Source: Variovorax sp. SG517
GTDB taxonomy: Bacteria; Pseudomonadota; Gammaproteobacteria; Burkholderiales; Burkholderiaceae_C
Length of the DNA stretch: 64,000 nucleotides
NCBI RefSeq assembly: GCF_013376045.1
Contig: NZ_JABMJG010000002.1
Span: 62,001 to 126,000 of the forward strand
Direction of reading: 5' to 3'
The notes under the pieces were generated by a model that ran no database searches, was not told where the DNA came from, and saw nothing but the letters and a program-made list of their open reading frames with translations. Position numbers and translations under genes: made by a program. Positions 27,177-35,728 of the stretch are shown piece after piece; position 1 is the stretch's first letter, and each line of letters starts with the position of its first letter.

Positions 27177-28754
27177 ATGAACGCCTGGCTCCGATCATTT
27201 CTGCGCGCCGCGCTCGCAGGCGTGCTGATTGCCGTGCTCGGTGCCTGCGGCTCGCTGCCCCCGGCGCGGGAGCGCCCCGCGGAGTTCGCCGCCTCCGCCG
27301 ACCCCTCGACCATGCTGGCGAAGATCGCCGCCGCATCGACGCCGCCCGAGGAGCATTCGGGCTTCCGGCTGATGCCGCTGGGCGTGTATTCGCTCGACGC
27401 GCGCATCCAGCTCGCCCAGCGGGCCCAGCGTTCGCTGGTGGTGCAGTACTACCAGCTCGAGAACGACCCCGTCGGCCGGCTGCTGCTGCGCACGTTGCGC
27501 GAGGCGGCGATGCGCGGCGTGAAGGTGCGGGTGCTGGTGGACGACCTGTACACGGTGAAGAGCCAGCAGCTGCTGCTGGCGCTGTCGGAGACGCCCAATG
27601 TCGACGTGCGCCTGTTCAACCCGTTCTGCTGCGGGCGCAACGGCTTCCTGTCGCGCTTCGCGGCCTCGCCCTGGGAGATTTCGCGGCTCAACCACCGCAT
27701 GCACAACAAGCTCTTCATCGCCGACGGCGTGATGGCGGTGGTGGGCGGGCGCAACATCTCCGAGGAGTATTTCGTGCTGAACGAGGCGCAGAACTTCATC
27801 GACATGGACGCGCTGGTGGTCGGCAAGGTGGTGCCGCAGCTCGAGTCGATCTTCGACGCCTACTGGAACAGCGAGCAGGTCTGGCCCATTGCCGACATCG
27901 TGACGGGCGAGGGCGGCCGCAAGCCCACCGGCGCCGACTTCGACAGCTGGGTGGGCATGGCCGCGCCGCCGCCGAAGGTGGTGCTACCGCCCTCCGACAT
28001 ACTCGGCTACGGCCCCATTTCCGAGGAACTCGACGCCGGGCGCATGGGGCTGCTGTGGGGCGAGGCGCGCGCCATCGCCGACCCGCCCACCAAGCCCACG
28101 ACTATGACGGCGGACGAGGCCATCGCCACCAGCGTCACGATGAAGGTCTGGGAGCTGATGATGGATGCCCGGACGGAGGTCGACCTGACCTCGCCCTACC
28201 TCGTGCCGGGCGAGAGGGGCATGGAGGCGTTCCAGGACCTGGCCCGGCGCAAGGTCAAGCTCACGCTGCTGACCAACTCGCTGGCCGCCAACGACGAGCC
28301 GCTGGTGCACACCGGCTACGCGCGCTACCGCGAGAAGCTGTTGAAAAGCGGCGCCGACCTGTACGAGCTGAGCCCGCAGCGCACCACCGCGGGCGAGCGC
28401 TTCGGCATGTTCGGCAAGTCGCTCGGGCGACTGCATGCCAAGACCGCCGCCATCGACAAGAGGCGCATCTTCATCGGCTCGATGAACCTCGATCCGCGCT
28501 CGGCCAGCCAGAACACCGAGATGGGGGTGGTGGTCGACAGCCCGCAGTTGGCGCGCGAGATGCTGCGTGTCATCAACATCAGCAAGCTGCAGAACTCCTA
28601 CCGGCTTCGGCTGGCCAAGGACACCGGCACCCTGGAATGGCTCACCAACGACGGCGAGAAGGAAATGATCCTGACCACGGAGCCTGAGTCCGGCTTCTTC
28701 AAGCGCTTCTACAACATGCTCATTGCGCCGATCGTTCCCGAGATGCTGTTGTAG
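27177..28754 (+). CDS. Phospholipase D / cardiolipin synthase-like lipoprotein
   Basis: 525 residues. The signal ends in a lipobox (VLGACGSLPP), so the protein is probably a lipoprotein. Two HKD motifs mark the PLD superfamily: HNKLFIADGVMAVVGGRN (about residues 177-194) and HAKTAAIDKRRIFIGSMNLD (about 420-439). Members of this layout include ClsC-type cardiolipin synthases. It ends nine bases before the hydroxylase gene and is likely the first gene of a five-gene lipid operon, so a role in headgroup transfer on a special lipid is plausible but unproven. Confidence 0.87.
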   Translation: MNAWLRSFLRAALAGVLIAVLGACGSLPPARERPAEFAASADPSTMLAKIAAASTPPEEHSGFRLMPLGVYSLDARIQLAQRAQRSLVVQYYQLENDPVGRLLLRTLREAAMRGVKVRVLVDDLYTVKSQQLLLALSETPNVDVRLFNPFCCGRNGFLSRFAASPWEISRLNHRMHNKLFIADGVMAVVGGRNISEEYFVLNEAQNFIDMDALVVGKVVPQLESIFDAYWNSEQVWPIADIVTGEGGRKPTGADFDSWVGMAAPPPKVVLPPSDILGYGPISEELDAGRMGLLWGEARAIADPPTKPTTMTADEAIATSVTMKVWELMMDARTEVDLTSPYLVPGERGMEAFQDLARRKVKLTLLTNSLAANDEPLVHTGYARYREKLLKSGADLYELSPQRTTAGERFGMFGKSLGRLHAKTAAIDKRRIFIGSMNLDPRSASQNTEMGVVVDSPQLAREMLRVINISKLQNSYRLRLAKDTGTLEWLTNDGEKEMILTTEPESGFFKRFYNMLIAPIVPEMLL

Positions 28755-28763
28755 CCTCGGGGG

Positions 28764-29537
28764 ATGGCGCAGACCTTCACCTCGTTGTCCGCCCCGCAGG
28801 TCATGCTGTGGGGCCTGCTTTTCTTCGGCGGGATCTATCTCTGTTTCGGCGCGGCCACCTGGCTGCTGACGAAGCGCGTGCTGCCGGCGCTGGGCGTCGG
28901 GCGGGTGCTCGATCCGCGGCCACTGCAGCCGGGGCAGCTTCGGCGGGAGCTGACGCAGTCGGGCGTGTCGGTGCTGATCTTCGGGCTGGGCATGGTGTTT
29001 CCGTGGGGGCTGCTGCAGCTGGGCTGGGCGAGGCTCGATCCAGACGCGGGCTGGCGGCAGATCGTGGCGGAAATCTTCGTGCTCGCGATCTGGAACGACG
29101 TGCATTTCTGGATCAACCACCGGCTGCTGCACACGCGCTGGCTGCGGCGCTTCCATGGGCCGCACCACCGCTCGTTCGTGACCACGCCGTGGTCGACCTA
29201 CAGCTTCCACCCGGTCGAGGCGCTGATGCTGGGCAACGTGATCCTGCTGCCGATGGTGGTGCACGATTTCAGCTTCTGGTCGCTGGCGGCGGTGCCGGTG
29301 TTCAGCCTGTTCTTCAACTGCGTCGGTCATTCCAACTACGACTTCTTCACGGGCGTCTCGTACAGCCACTGGTTCGCGGCGAGCCGCCGGCATCACCTGC
29401 ACCACGCGGTGCACAACGGCAACTACGGATTCCAGTTCACCTTCATGGACCGGCTGTTCGGCACGCGCGTGGCGGCCGACGCGGCCGAACCGGTTCTGCA
29501 GGCTTTCCGCAAGAAGCATGGCGCGACCACGGCCTGA
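28764..29537 (+). CDS. Sterol desaturase / fatty acid hydroxylase family protein
   Basis: 257 residues, four or so membrane segments. The eight-histidine diiron pattern of PF04116 is present: HFWINHRLLHT, RFHGPHHRS, HSNYDFF and SRRHHLHHAVHNGNYGF. Proteins of this family hydroxylate or desaturate lipid chains in the membrane. It overlaps the next gene by 20 bases and is part of the lipid operon. Substrate unknown. Confidence 0.88.
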   Translation: MAQTFTSLSAPQVMLWGLLFFGGIYLCFGAATWLLTKRVLPALGVGRVLDPRPLQPGQLRRELTQSGVSVLIFGLGMVFPWGLLQLGWARLDPDAGWRQIVAEIFVLAIWNDVHFWINHRLLHTRWLRRFHGPHHRSFVTTPWSTYSFHPVEALMLGNVILLPMVVHDFSFWSLAAVPVFSLFFNCVGHSNYDFFTGVSYSHWFAASRRHHLHHAVHNGNYGFQFTFMDRLFGTRVAADAAEPVLQAFRKKHGATTA

Positions 29538-30468
29538 GGTGAGCCGCCGCCTGCCGAGGTTGCGTCACTGGCGCGACTGGCAGAGCCTTGCCTATCTCGC
29601 CGCCTTGCCCGCGCTGGCGGCGTGGCAGTGGTTCCACGGCTTAGACGTGGTGCTTTACGGGCTGATGCTCTTCCTGACGCTGGGCGTCGGTGTGATCCAC
29701 CACAACCACGTGCATCTGCGCATGTGGCGCAGCCGGCGCCTGAACAGATTGACCGACTTCTGGATCACGCTGCTGCAGGGCCACCCGACCTTCGTGTTCT
29801 GGCCCGCGCACGTCGCCAACCATCACCGCCATCGCCATGGCCCGAAGGACGTGGCACGCACCTACCGCTTCGGCGGCGACACCAATCACCTGTGGGGCTA
29901 CCTGCTGCATCCGTTCCAGGCCGTGTGGGTGCTGATGCCGCTTTTCTTCGCATGGCTCGCCCGGCTGCGGCGGCACCGGCGCGGCGCCTGGCGCTACTGC
30001 ATGGCGCAGTACGCGCTGTGGCTGGCGAGCTGGGCGGTACTGCTGGCGATCGACTGGCGCAAGGCGCTGCTGTTCGTCATCGTGCCGCAGCTGCACGGCC
30101 TGCACTGGCTGCTGGCGACCAACTACCTGCAGCACGCGCACGCCGATGGCCGGAAGCCCGAGCGCGCTCAGGCGCCGGGGGCACCGCGCGATACCGCGGG
30201 TAGCCGCCTGAACTACGCACGCAATTTCGAAGGGCTGGTGAACCCCTTGCTGTTCAACATCGGCCTGCACACCGCACACCACGAGAACCCGCATGCCCAC
30301 TGGTCCGAGCTCACCCGCCTGCATCGCACGCGCTACCGCGCGCAGGTGGACCCCGTGCTCAACGAGGGCGGGCTGGTGCCGTACATGGTGCGCGTCTTCG
30401 TGCTGGGGACCGTGTGGCCGCGTTTCCGCAGCCGCCCGCTGATGCCCCGCGATCCATCAACTCTCTGA
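29518..30468 (+). CDS. Membrane fatty acid desaturase
   Basis: 316 residues. Three histidine boxes typical of PF00487 are visible: HHNHVHLRMW, ANHHRHRHG and HTAHHENPHAHW. About four membrane segments, with WQSLAYLAALPALAAWQW and YGLMLFLTLGVGVIHHNH first. It should introduce a double bond (or hydroxyl) into an acyl chain using a diiron centre. Starts inside the previous gene and ends three bases before the ketosynthase gene, so expression is strongly coupled. Confidence 0.88.
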   Translation: MARPRPEVSRRLPRLRHWRDWQSLAYLAALPALAAWQWFHGLDVVLYGLMLFLTLGVGVIHHNHVHLRMWRSRRLNRLTDFWITLLQGHPTFVFWPAHVANHHRHRHGPKDVARTYRFGGDTNHLWGYLLHPFQAVWVLMPLFFAWLARLRRHRRGAWRYCMAQYALWLASWAVLLAIDWRKALLFVIVPQLHGLHWLLATNYLQHAHADGRKPERAQAPGAPRDTAGSRLNYARNFEGLVNPLLFNIGLHTAHHENPHAHWSELTRLHRTRYRAQVDPVLNEGGLVPYMVRVFVLGTVWPRFRSRPLMPRDPSTL

Positions 30469-30471
30469 ACC

Positions 30472-32388
30472 ATGCCTGTTTCATTCCAACGCGTGTACCT
30501 CGAAAGCGCCGGCTACTTCATGCCGGGCGAGCCCATCCCCAACGACCGCATGGACGCGTACATCGCGCCGCTCAACCGCATGTCGGAGCGCATCAAGCGG
30601 CGCATCCTGGCGGAGAACGGCATCCTCACGCGGCACTACGCGATCGATGCCGAAGGCGTGACGCGGCACACCAATGCGCAGCTGGCTGCCGGTGCGATCC
30701 GCGACTGCCTGCAGCGCGGCGGCGCCGAGCTCTCGCGTGTGTCGCTGCTGGCCAGCGGCTCCTCGGGCGGCGACACGCTGATGCCCGGCTTTGCCAACAT
30801 GATCCAGGGCGAACTGGCGGCGCAGCCCATGGAAACGCATTCGGTGCACGGCATCTGCGCGGCGGGCGTGTCGGCGATACAGACGGCGGCGCAGGGCATC
30901 GAGTTGGGCGCGCACCGCTCGGCGATGGCGGTGGCCAGCGAGATGCCGTCGCGCCTCTTCAAGCGTTCGCGCTTCGCGGCGCGCGGCTACGAGACCGACT
31001 TCGACTCGCACTTCCTGCGCTGGATGCTGTCCGATGGGGCAGGGGCCCTGCTGCTGTCCGATGGCGCATCGGCCCTGGCCGGCTCGCCGGGCCTGCGGCT
31101 GAAGCTCAAGTGGGTGCACCAGCGCGCCTTCTCGGGCGACTACCCGGTGTGCATGCAGCTGGGGCTCACCGAGGATCGAGCGCGCGGGCATCTCGATTTC
31201 GGCTCCTGGGCCGAGGCCGAGGCGGCGGGGGCCTTGTCGCTGCGGCAGGACATCCGCCTGCTGCCGCACCTGTTCGACATCGGCATCCATGAGTACGCGG
31301 GGCTGGTGCGCGACGGCTGGGTCGATCCGAAGCGGGTCGACCATTTCCTGTGCCACTACTCGTCGGAGAAATTCATCCCGGTGGTCGAGGACCTGATGGC
31401 CAAGGCCGACCTGTCGATCCCGCGCGAGCGCTGGTGGAGCAACCTCGCATGGCGCGGCAACACGGGCGCGGCGTCGATCCTCGTGATGCTGGCGGAGTTT
31501 CTGCACACCAAGGCGCTGAAGCCGGGCGAGCAGATCTTCTGCTACGTGCCGGAGTCGGGGCGCTTCATGGCGGCGTACATGCTGTGGGAGGTGGAGGCCG
31601 TCGATGCGGCGCCCGTCGCGGTGGCGCCACGCGCCGCGGCCGTGCCCGACGACGACCTCGTGATCGCGCCCCCGCACGACCCCTCCGCCGCACCCGAGGG
31701 CCTGGGCGCGCTGCTGACCGAACTGGCCGCCATCTGGCACGACTACCGCTCGCGTGTCTGGCGCACGCCGCTCGTCCGCCAGATCCGCGAGCGCCGCTTC
31801 GCCGTGCCCGACTACCTGAACTGGATGGAGCAATGGGTGCCCCAGGTGCGCGAGGGCAGCAAGTGGATGCGCGAGGGCGCCGCCTCGCTGAGCGAGCCCT
31901 ACCAGATGCTGGCATCGCTGATCGGCGTGCACGCTGGCGAGGAGCAGAACGACTTCAACATCCTCTTCAGCGACTACCGCAAGGCCGGCGGCACGGTGGA
32001 GAACATCGAGGAGCTGCGCCGCAACCCGGGCGGCGAGGCGCTCAACGCCTACCTGCACGGCCTGGCCGCCACGCGCGACCCGATCGGCCTGTTGGGCGCG
32101 ATCTACATCATCGAAGGCACGGGCCAGCGCATCGTGCCGGCGCTGCTGCCGCTGCTCAAAGCCAGCCTGAAGCTGCCGCCGGACGCCTTCCGCTTCCTGG
32201 AATACCACGGCCACAACGACGAGAACCACCTCAGCCGCTGGCTCACGGCGGTGGAGATGGTGATGGCGGTGGAAGGGCAGTCGCGCGCCGCCAGCCAGAT
32301 CGTCGAGACGGCGCGCCACACGGCCGCGCTGTACCTGATGCAGTTCCAACACATCACGCAGCGGATGCCCCATGGATCGAACGCCTGA
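30472..32388 (+). CDS. Ketoacyl-ACP synthase III fused to a heme-oxygenase-like diiron domain
   Basis: 638 residues with two domains. Residues 1-375 are a KAS III-like enzyme with a full Cys-His-Asn triad: C129 (HSVHGICAAGVSAI), H295 (HFLCHYSSEK) and N330 (RGNTGAASI). An Ala/Pro-rich linker (375-410) leads to a helical domain (about 412-635) resembling the iron-containing redox enzyme / UndA-CADD family: candidate ligands are H487 and E490 (GVHAGEEQND), E548 (YIIEGTG), and an H579-x3-D583-x2-H586 motif (YHGHNDENH). Such domains bind two irons and oxidise fatty acids or amino acids. The fusion suggests a condensation product is passed straight to an oxygenase. Overlaps the next gene by 17 bases. 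Confidence 0.85.
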   Translation: MPVSFQRVYLESAGYFMPGEPIPNDRMDAYIAPLNRMSERIKRRILAENGILTRHYAIDAEGVTRHTNAQLAAGAIRDCLQRGGAELSRVSLLASGSSGGDTLMPGFANMIQGELAAQPMETHSVHGICAAGVSAIQTAAQGIELGAHRSAMAVASEMPSRLFKRSRFAARGYETDFDSHFLRWMLSDGAGALLLSDGASALAGSPGLRLKLKWVHQRAFSGDYPVCMQLGLTEDRARGHLDFGSWAEAEAAGALSLRQDIRLLPHLFDIGIHEYAGLVRDGWVDPKRVDHFLCHYSSEKFIPVVEDLMAKADLSIPRERWWSNLAWRGNTGAASILVMLAEFLHTKALKPGEQIFCYVPESGRFMAAYMLWEVEAVDAAPVAVAPRAAAVPDDDLVIAPPHDPSAAPEGLGALLTELAAIWHDYRSRVWRTPLVRQIRERRFAVPDYLNWMEQWVPQVREGSKWMREGAASLSEPYQMLASLIGVHAGEEQNDFNILFSDYRKAGGTVENIEELRRNPGGEALNAYLHGLAATRDPIGLLGAIYIIEGTGQRIVPALLPLLKASLKLPPDAFRFLEYHGHNDENHLSRWLTAVEMVMAVEGQSRAASQIVETARHTAALYLMQFQHITQRMPHGSNA

Positions 32389-33286
32389 ATTCCTGAAGCA
32401 AGCCCACGACGAGCGCGACCCCAGCCCTTGGCTGGCGCTGTACCTCGACCAGAGCACGCCGCTGCCCGACGACGTCAAGTCCGCCTGGCTGGCTGATTCG
32501 AGCTCGGGCTCGCGGCAGTACCTGCTGCCGTTCCTGAGGCCGATCGCGCGGCTGACGATCATCCTGATCCAGATCGCGAAGGTGTTCGTGCCGCGCAACT
32601 GGTCGCATTCGATCCTGCTGCACCGGCTGCTGGCCTGGGGGCTGAAGCGGTTCGTGTCGCCGGAGGCCAACTGGCTGATCCTGCGGCACTTCCACCTGGG
32701 CTCGCAGATCCTGGCCTTCATCGGGCGCAATTCGCCGGCGCCGGTGGCCACCAATCCGCTGGAGCCGGCCGACATCGACGCGCTGAAGGACGAGATGTTC
32801 CTGAAGCACGACCTGAACCTCTTCAACTTCGTGATCAGGCTGAACACCGCGCTGCGCGACAAGGGGCTGGCGCTGTGCAAGGCGGAAAAGGTCGATTTCT
32901 CGATGATCAAGGAGCCGGGGCTGCGCCTGGAGGACATGCCCCAGGGCAGGCTGAACTTCCTGGACCTGCAAAGCGCCATCGAACTGTTCACGCCGCTCTA
33001 CCAGCTGATGCTCACGGACAACGATTTCTGGCGGGCCGCCAATTCCCTGCAACTGGACGAGACCGTCGGCATCTACGCGGCGACCATCCTGAACGCCCCG
33101 GAGCACCTGATCCTGGTCAACAACAAGCACCCGCTGGTGCCGCTGTCGACCCTGCGGGCCGGGCACCGGCTGGTGATCCACGGGCTGTCGACCGAAATGC
33201 TCCATAGCCTGCTGCAGCGGATGCGCTCGGCGCAGCAAAAGACCGGCCAGCCGGAGACAACCCTGTACGACCAGCCACTTGCATAG
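32372..33286 (+). CDS. Conserved protein of unknown function in the lipid operon
   Basis: 304 residues, not recognised. A hydrophobic stretch FLRPIARLTIILIQIAKVFV (about 55-74) could be membrane-attached or an amphipathic helix, and several His and Glu residues (LRHFHLGSQ, MFLKHDLNLFNF) could bind metal, though no known motif is formed. The start overlaps the ketosynthase-diiron gene by 17 bases, so it is translated with it and likely acts in the same pathway. Proteins of this kind appear to travel with KAS III genes, which is an impression only. Confidence 0.7.
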   Translation: MDRTPEFLKQAHDERDPSPWLALYLDQSTPLPDDVKSAWLADSSSGSRQYLLPFLRPIARLTIILIQIAKVFVPRNWSHSILLHRLLAWGLKRFVSPEANWLILRHFHLGSQILAFIGRNSPAPVATNPLEPADIDALKDEMFLKHDLNLFNFVIRLNTALRDKGLALCKAEKVDFSMIKEPGLRLEDMPQGRLNFLDLQSAIELFTPLYQLMLTDNDFWRAANSLQLDETVGIYAATILNAPEHLILVNNKHPLVPLSTLRAGHRLVIHGLSTEMLHSLLQRMRSAQQKTGQPETTLYDQPLA

Positions 33287-33303
33287 GCGTATGCTGCCCC
33301 CAG

Positions 33304-33675
33304 ATGGTGACCATGAACACGACCGATAATCCGTCTTCCAGGACCGATCTGGCAGTGACCCATGTGTTGGCGCAACTGCTGGAAAAGCTTGAGCACAGCG
33401 CCGTACCCGTTGGGGCGGAGCAGTACCGTTCCGTGGTCGAACACCTCGTGCATGAGTTCGAGGACATCGAGCAGGGCGCCGAACTAGGTCGCCTGCTCGA
33501 TGCGTATCCGGCCGCGGCCGAGGTGTACGAAAACCTCAATTACAAGCACGCCGGGCTTTGCCGCTCGGCGTTGGACGCTTCCCTGGCGGCCGAAATCGGC
33601 GCCCGGGAAGCCATTGCACGCGCAATGCGCCGTGCCGAACCGAACAGCAAGGACAAGATGCATGGCGAAGGGTGA
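33304..33675 (+). CDS. Small acidic protein of unknown function
   Basis: 123 residues, mostly helical by appearance, with no signal or membrane segment. Segments such as HVLAQLLEKLEHSAVPVGAE and DIEQGAELGRLLDAYPAAAE repeat leucines and acids. Starts 17 bases after the lipid operon; its stop lies inside the next gene (14-base overlap), so it is paired with that one. No family recognised. An ATG nine bases on is an alternative start. Confidence 0.6.
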   Translation: MVTMNTTDNPSSRTDLAVTHVLAQLLEKLEHSAVPVGAEQYRSVVEHLVHEFEDIEQGAELGRLLDAYPAAAEVYENLNYKHAGLCRSALDASLAAEIGAREAIARAMRRAEPNSKDKMHGEG

Positions 33676-33892
33676 AGTGAAGACGGCAGTGGTAGCGGAC
33701 GGCCTGCGTTACAAGTCGAAGGCGCCGGGCTCCCCGTTCCGTGCCTCGGCGTCGTTCAGCGGGGCGACCATGTCGTGCTTCATGTGCGGCAAGCACCGCG
33801 TGCGCTCCCAGCTGCGCACCCGCCAGGTGCTGGGCAAGTCGCAGACCGTCTGCGCGCCCTCGTGCAAGGCGCTGGACGAAGCCCTCGAATAA
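33662..33892 (+). CDS. Small zinc-ribbon-like protein of unknown function
   Basis: 76 residues, basic. Two cysteine pairs, C-F-M-C in SCFMCGKHRVRS and C-x3-C in TVCAPSCKALD, are spaced by about 26 residues and could form a zinc ribbon. The ATG lies 14 bases before the stop of the upstream gene, so the two are coupled. Function unknown; nucleic-acid binding would fit the basic centre. Confidence 0.6.
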   Translation: MAKGEVKTAVVADGLRYKSKAPGSPFRASASFSGATMSCFMCGKHRVRSQLRTRQVLGKSQTVCAPSCKALDEALE

Positions 33893-33905
33893 GGGCTGCT
33901 CGCCG

Positions 33906-33935
33906 CTCGATGGGGTGCTCAGCTAGCACATCGAG
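33906..33935 (+). terminator. Hairpin after the small-protein pair
   Basis: CTCGAT pairs with ATCGAG, and inside it GTGCT pairs with AGCAC around a five-base loop, with a GGG bulge on one side. It is followed by GAGGCATTTTGG. Probable end of transcripts from the upstream operon, though the T run is short. Confidence 0.45.
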
Positions 33936-34024
33936 GAGGCATTTTGGCGACATTTCCTCGTGGATAAGTCACGGAATGGCCTTCCCCATTCCTGGGATTC
34001 GCTATACAGTTGGACACAAATGAT

Positions 34025-34044
34025 GCATGTAATTGCATGTAATC
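34025..34044 (+). repeat. Tandem 10-base repeat in an A/T-rich leader
   Basis: Two adjacent copies of GCATGTAATT/C, one helical turn apart, about 100 bases ahead of the next gene in an otherwise GC-rich region. It could be a binding site for a regulator on one face of the DNA; no known motif was recognised. Confidence 0.35.
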
Positions 34045-34141
34045 AAGAATCCTTCTAGTAGCCGATTTCCAATGAATTGCTGCCACGTCGTCCATACCCC
34101 CTGCGGGCTACGGAATTCAACCTTTGCCAAGGGGTTTTGCC

Positions 34142-34729
34142 ATGGGTAAGTCGCGCCATGTGGTCATGCAGGTGGTCAGGCGCTCCTCCGGCAGCGCGAC
34201 GCACCACGTCGAATTCCTGATGGACGACAACTTCGCCGAGCGCCTGCGCCAGCTGCGTTCGCTGGTGCCGCCGCTGAGCAGCCTCAACAAGCAGCGCGAC
34301 CTGGTCATCGACAAGGTGCGCGTGCGCCTGCCGAACGCGATCTGGCGCTCCGGCAACGAGATCGACATGGACGGTGGCGTGGATGGCTCCTGCATCGTCA
34401 TCGCCGCCGAAGGCTCGTTCAACTGCGGCGGCAAGGACCGCAAGACGCGCGAGAAGCTCGTGACCTACAACTTCTCCATCGCGCGCCTGATCGAGCTGCA
34501 TGCCGAGCGCCCCGAGGGCGAAACCCTCTACATCCGCGACGGCGTGTTCGCCAACGACGAGCCGGCCGAATCGCCGGCCGGCCGCTGGGTTGCGTCGATG
34601 CACGAGCTGGAAGTGGTGATGCGGGTGCCGGATGCCCCTTCGGACTTCGACACCCTGCACGACCTGCAAATGCGCCCCGAGCACCAGCAGGCCGGTGGCA
34701 ACACGACGACCCGCGCCACCTTCTTCTGA
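34142..34729 (+). CDS. Conserved protein of unknown function
   Basis: 195 residues with no signal or membrane segment. Recognisable stretches include MDDNFAERLRQLRSLVPPLS, PNAIWRSGNEIDMDGGVDGS and FNCGGKDRKTREKL. The start follows AAGGGG by seven to eight bases. No family is recognised. The protein is neither strongly acidic nor basic and could be a cytosolic enzyme or adaptor. The next gene is convergent. Confidence 0.6.
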   Translation: MGKSRHVVMQVVRRSSGSATHHVEFLMDDNFAERLRQLRSLVPPLSSLNKQRDLVIDKVRVRLPNAIWRSGNEIDMDGGVDGSCIVIAAEGSFNCGGKDRKTREKLVTYNFSIARLIELHAERPEGETLYIRDGVFANDEPAESPAGRWVASMHELEVVMRVPDAPSDFDTLHDLQMRPEHQQAGGNTTTRATFF

Positions 34730-34754
34730 GCGACTGAGTGCGGCTCCGGCGCCG

Positions 34755-35597
34755 TCAGCGCGCGGCCGCCGCCTCGGGTGCTCCGCCCACCGGCGTGTAC
34801 TGCGCCCGGTTGTCTTCAAGCCAGCGTTCCGACAGGCTGCTGTCCTGCTGCATCGGATGGAAGTCCGCGCGCAGGTAGCTGCGCCAGCCAGCGAGGTTGC
34901 CGCGCAGCAGGCCGTTGCGGCTCAGCAGGATGCGCGCGGCGCTCTTCCAGGTGGACCATTTCCACAGCTGCTTTTCGTGGCGCAGGTTGTCGATGGTCTG
35001 GCGCATCAGGTCGCCCAGGAACATCATCGTGACGCGCCGGAACCAGCGCGTACGCCATTCGTCGGAGCCGCCCGCGGCCTTGTAGATGTCGAAGGCCACG
35101 CTCTTGTGTTCGAGCTCTTCGGCGCTGTGCCACAGCCACATGGTGCGCAGCCGGGGCTCGGCCCCGTCGAGGACCTCGGGGCGGGCCAGCAGCCATTCCG
35201 CGAACATGGCCGTGAAGTGCTCGGTGGCTGCCGTCACCGCCAGCGCATGGCGTGGATCGGCGCCTTCCATCAGTTCCATGCGCTTGCTGGCGCGGGCCGT
35301 CCAGCGGTCGACCAGGCCCTGGTTCTCGAGATGGTTGTTGAAGAGTGAATGGATGCGCCGGTGCGTGGCTTCCTGCCCGATGAAGCCGCGTACGTCGGCC
35401 TTGTGCTGCTCCTGGACCTCAGGCGGCAGCGTGGCGACGGCGTCGCGCACCGCGTCGATGAAGAACTGCTCGCCGAAGGGGAAGCTCATCGACAGCGCGT
35501 TGAAGAAAGCGGTCGAGAATGCGTCGCCGCCGCACCAGTCGCGGGCGAAGGGCGGTTGCAGGTCGATCAACAGGCGGCGGACAACGAGATCGGTCAT
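34755..35597 (-). CDS. Predicted metal-dependent hydrolase, COG3687 (PF10118) type
   Basis: 280 residues. Likely metal ligands are in GQEATHRRIHSLF, the ATEHFTAMFAEW stretch, and WHSAEELEHKSVAFD; the two ExxH motifs (EATH and ELEH) in long helices look like a ferritin-type diiron site, so the hydrolase label may be wrong in mechanism. The start at MTDLVVRRLLIDLQPP is chosen because the longer upstream frame has no coding character. Divergent from a TetR gene, with an operator palindrome over its -35 (TTGACA on the minus strand at 35694-35699). Confidence 0.8.
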   Translation of the reverse strand: MTDLVVRRLLIDLQPPFARDWCGGDAFSTAFFNALSMSFPFGEQFFIDAVRDAVATLPPEVQEQHKADVRGFIGQEATHRRIHSLFNNHLENQGLVDRWTARASKRMELMEGADPRHALAVTAATEHFTAMFAEWLLARPEVLDGAEPRLRTMWLWHSAEELEHKSVAFDIYKAAGGSDEWRTRWFRRVTMMFLGDLMRQTIDNLRHEKQLWKWSTWKSAARILLSRNGLLRGNLAGWRSYLRADFHPMQQDSSLSERWLEDNRAQYTPVGGAPEAAAAR

Positions 35598-35644
35598 GAG
35601 AACAAGCCTCGGAAAAAGCACTGAATGCGTGGAGCGGGATTGCT

Positions 35645-35704
35645 GGTACAACTTCGTACCGCTTGCTGCCATGTTGCAATTGTGAATTGGTACTGTCAAG
35701 TACC
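35645..35704. promoter_or_regulatory. Two candidate TetR operators in the divergent promoter region
   Basis: GGTACAACTTCGTACC at 35645-35660 and GGTACTGTCAAGTACC at 35689-35704 share the form GGTAC-N6-GTACC and start 44 bases apart, about four helical turns. The second covers a perfect TTGACA -35 box of the minus-strand hydrolase gene and lies 25 bases ahead of the TetR start. Binding by the adjacent TetR protein is inferred. Confidence 0.6.
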
Positions 35705-35728
35705 CGTGCGTAGGAAAATGTGTCGTCC

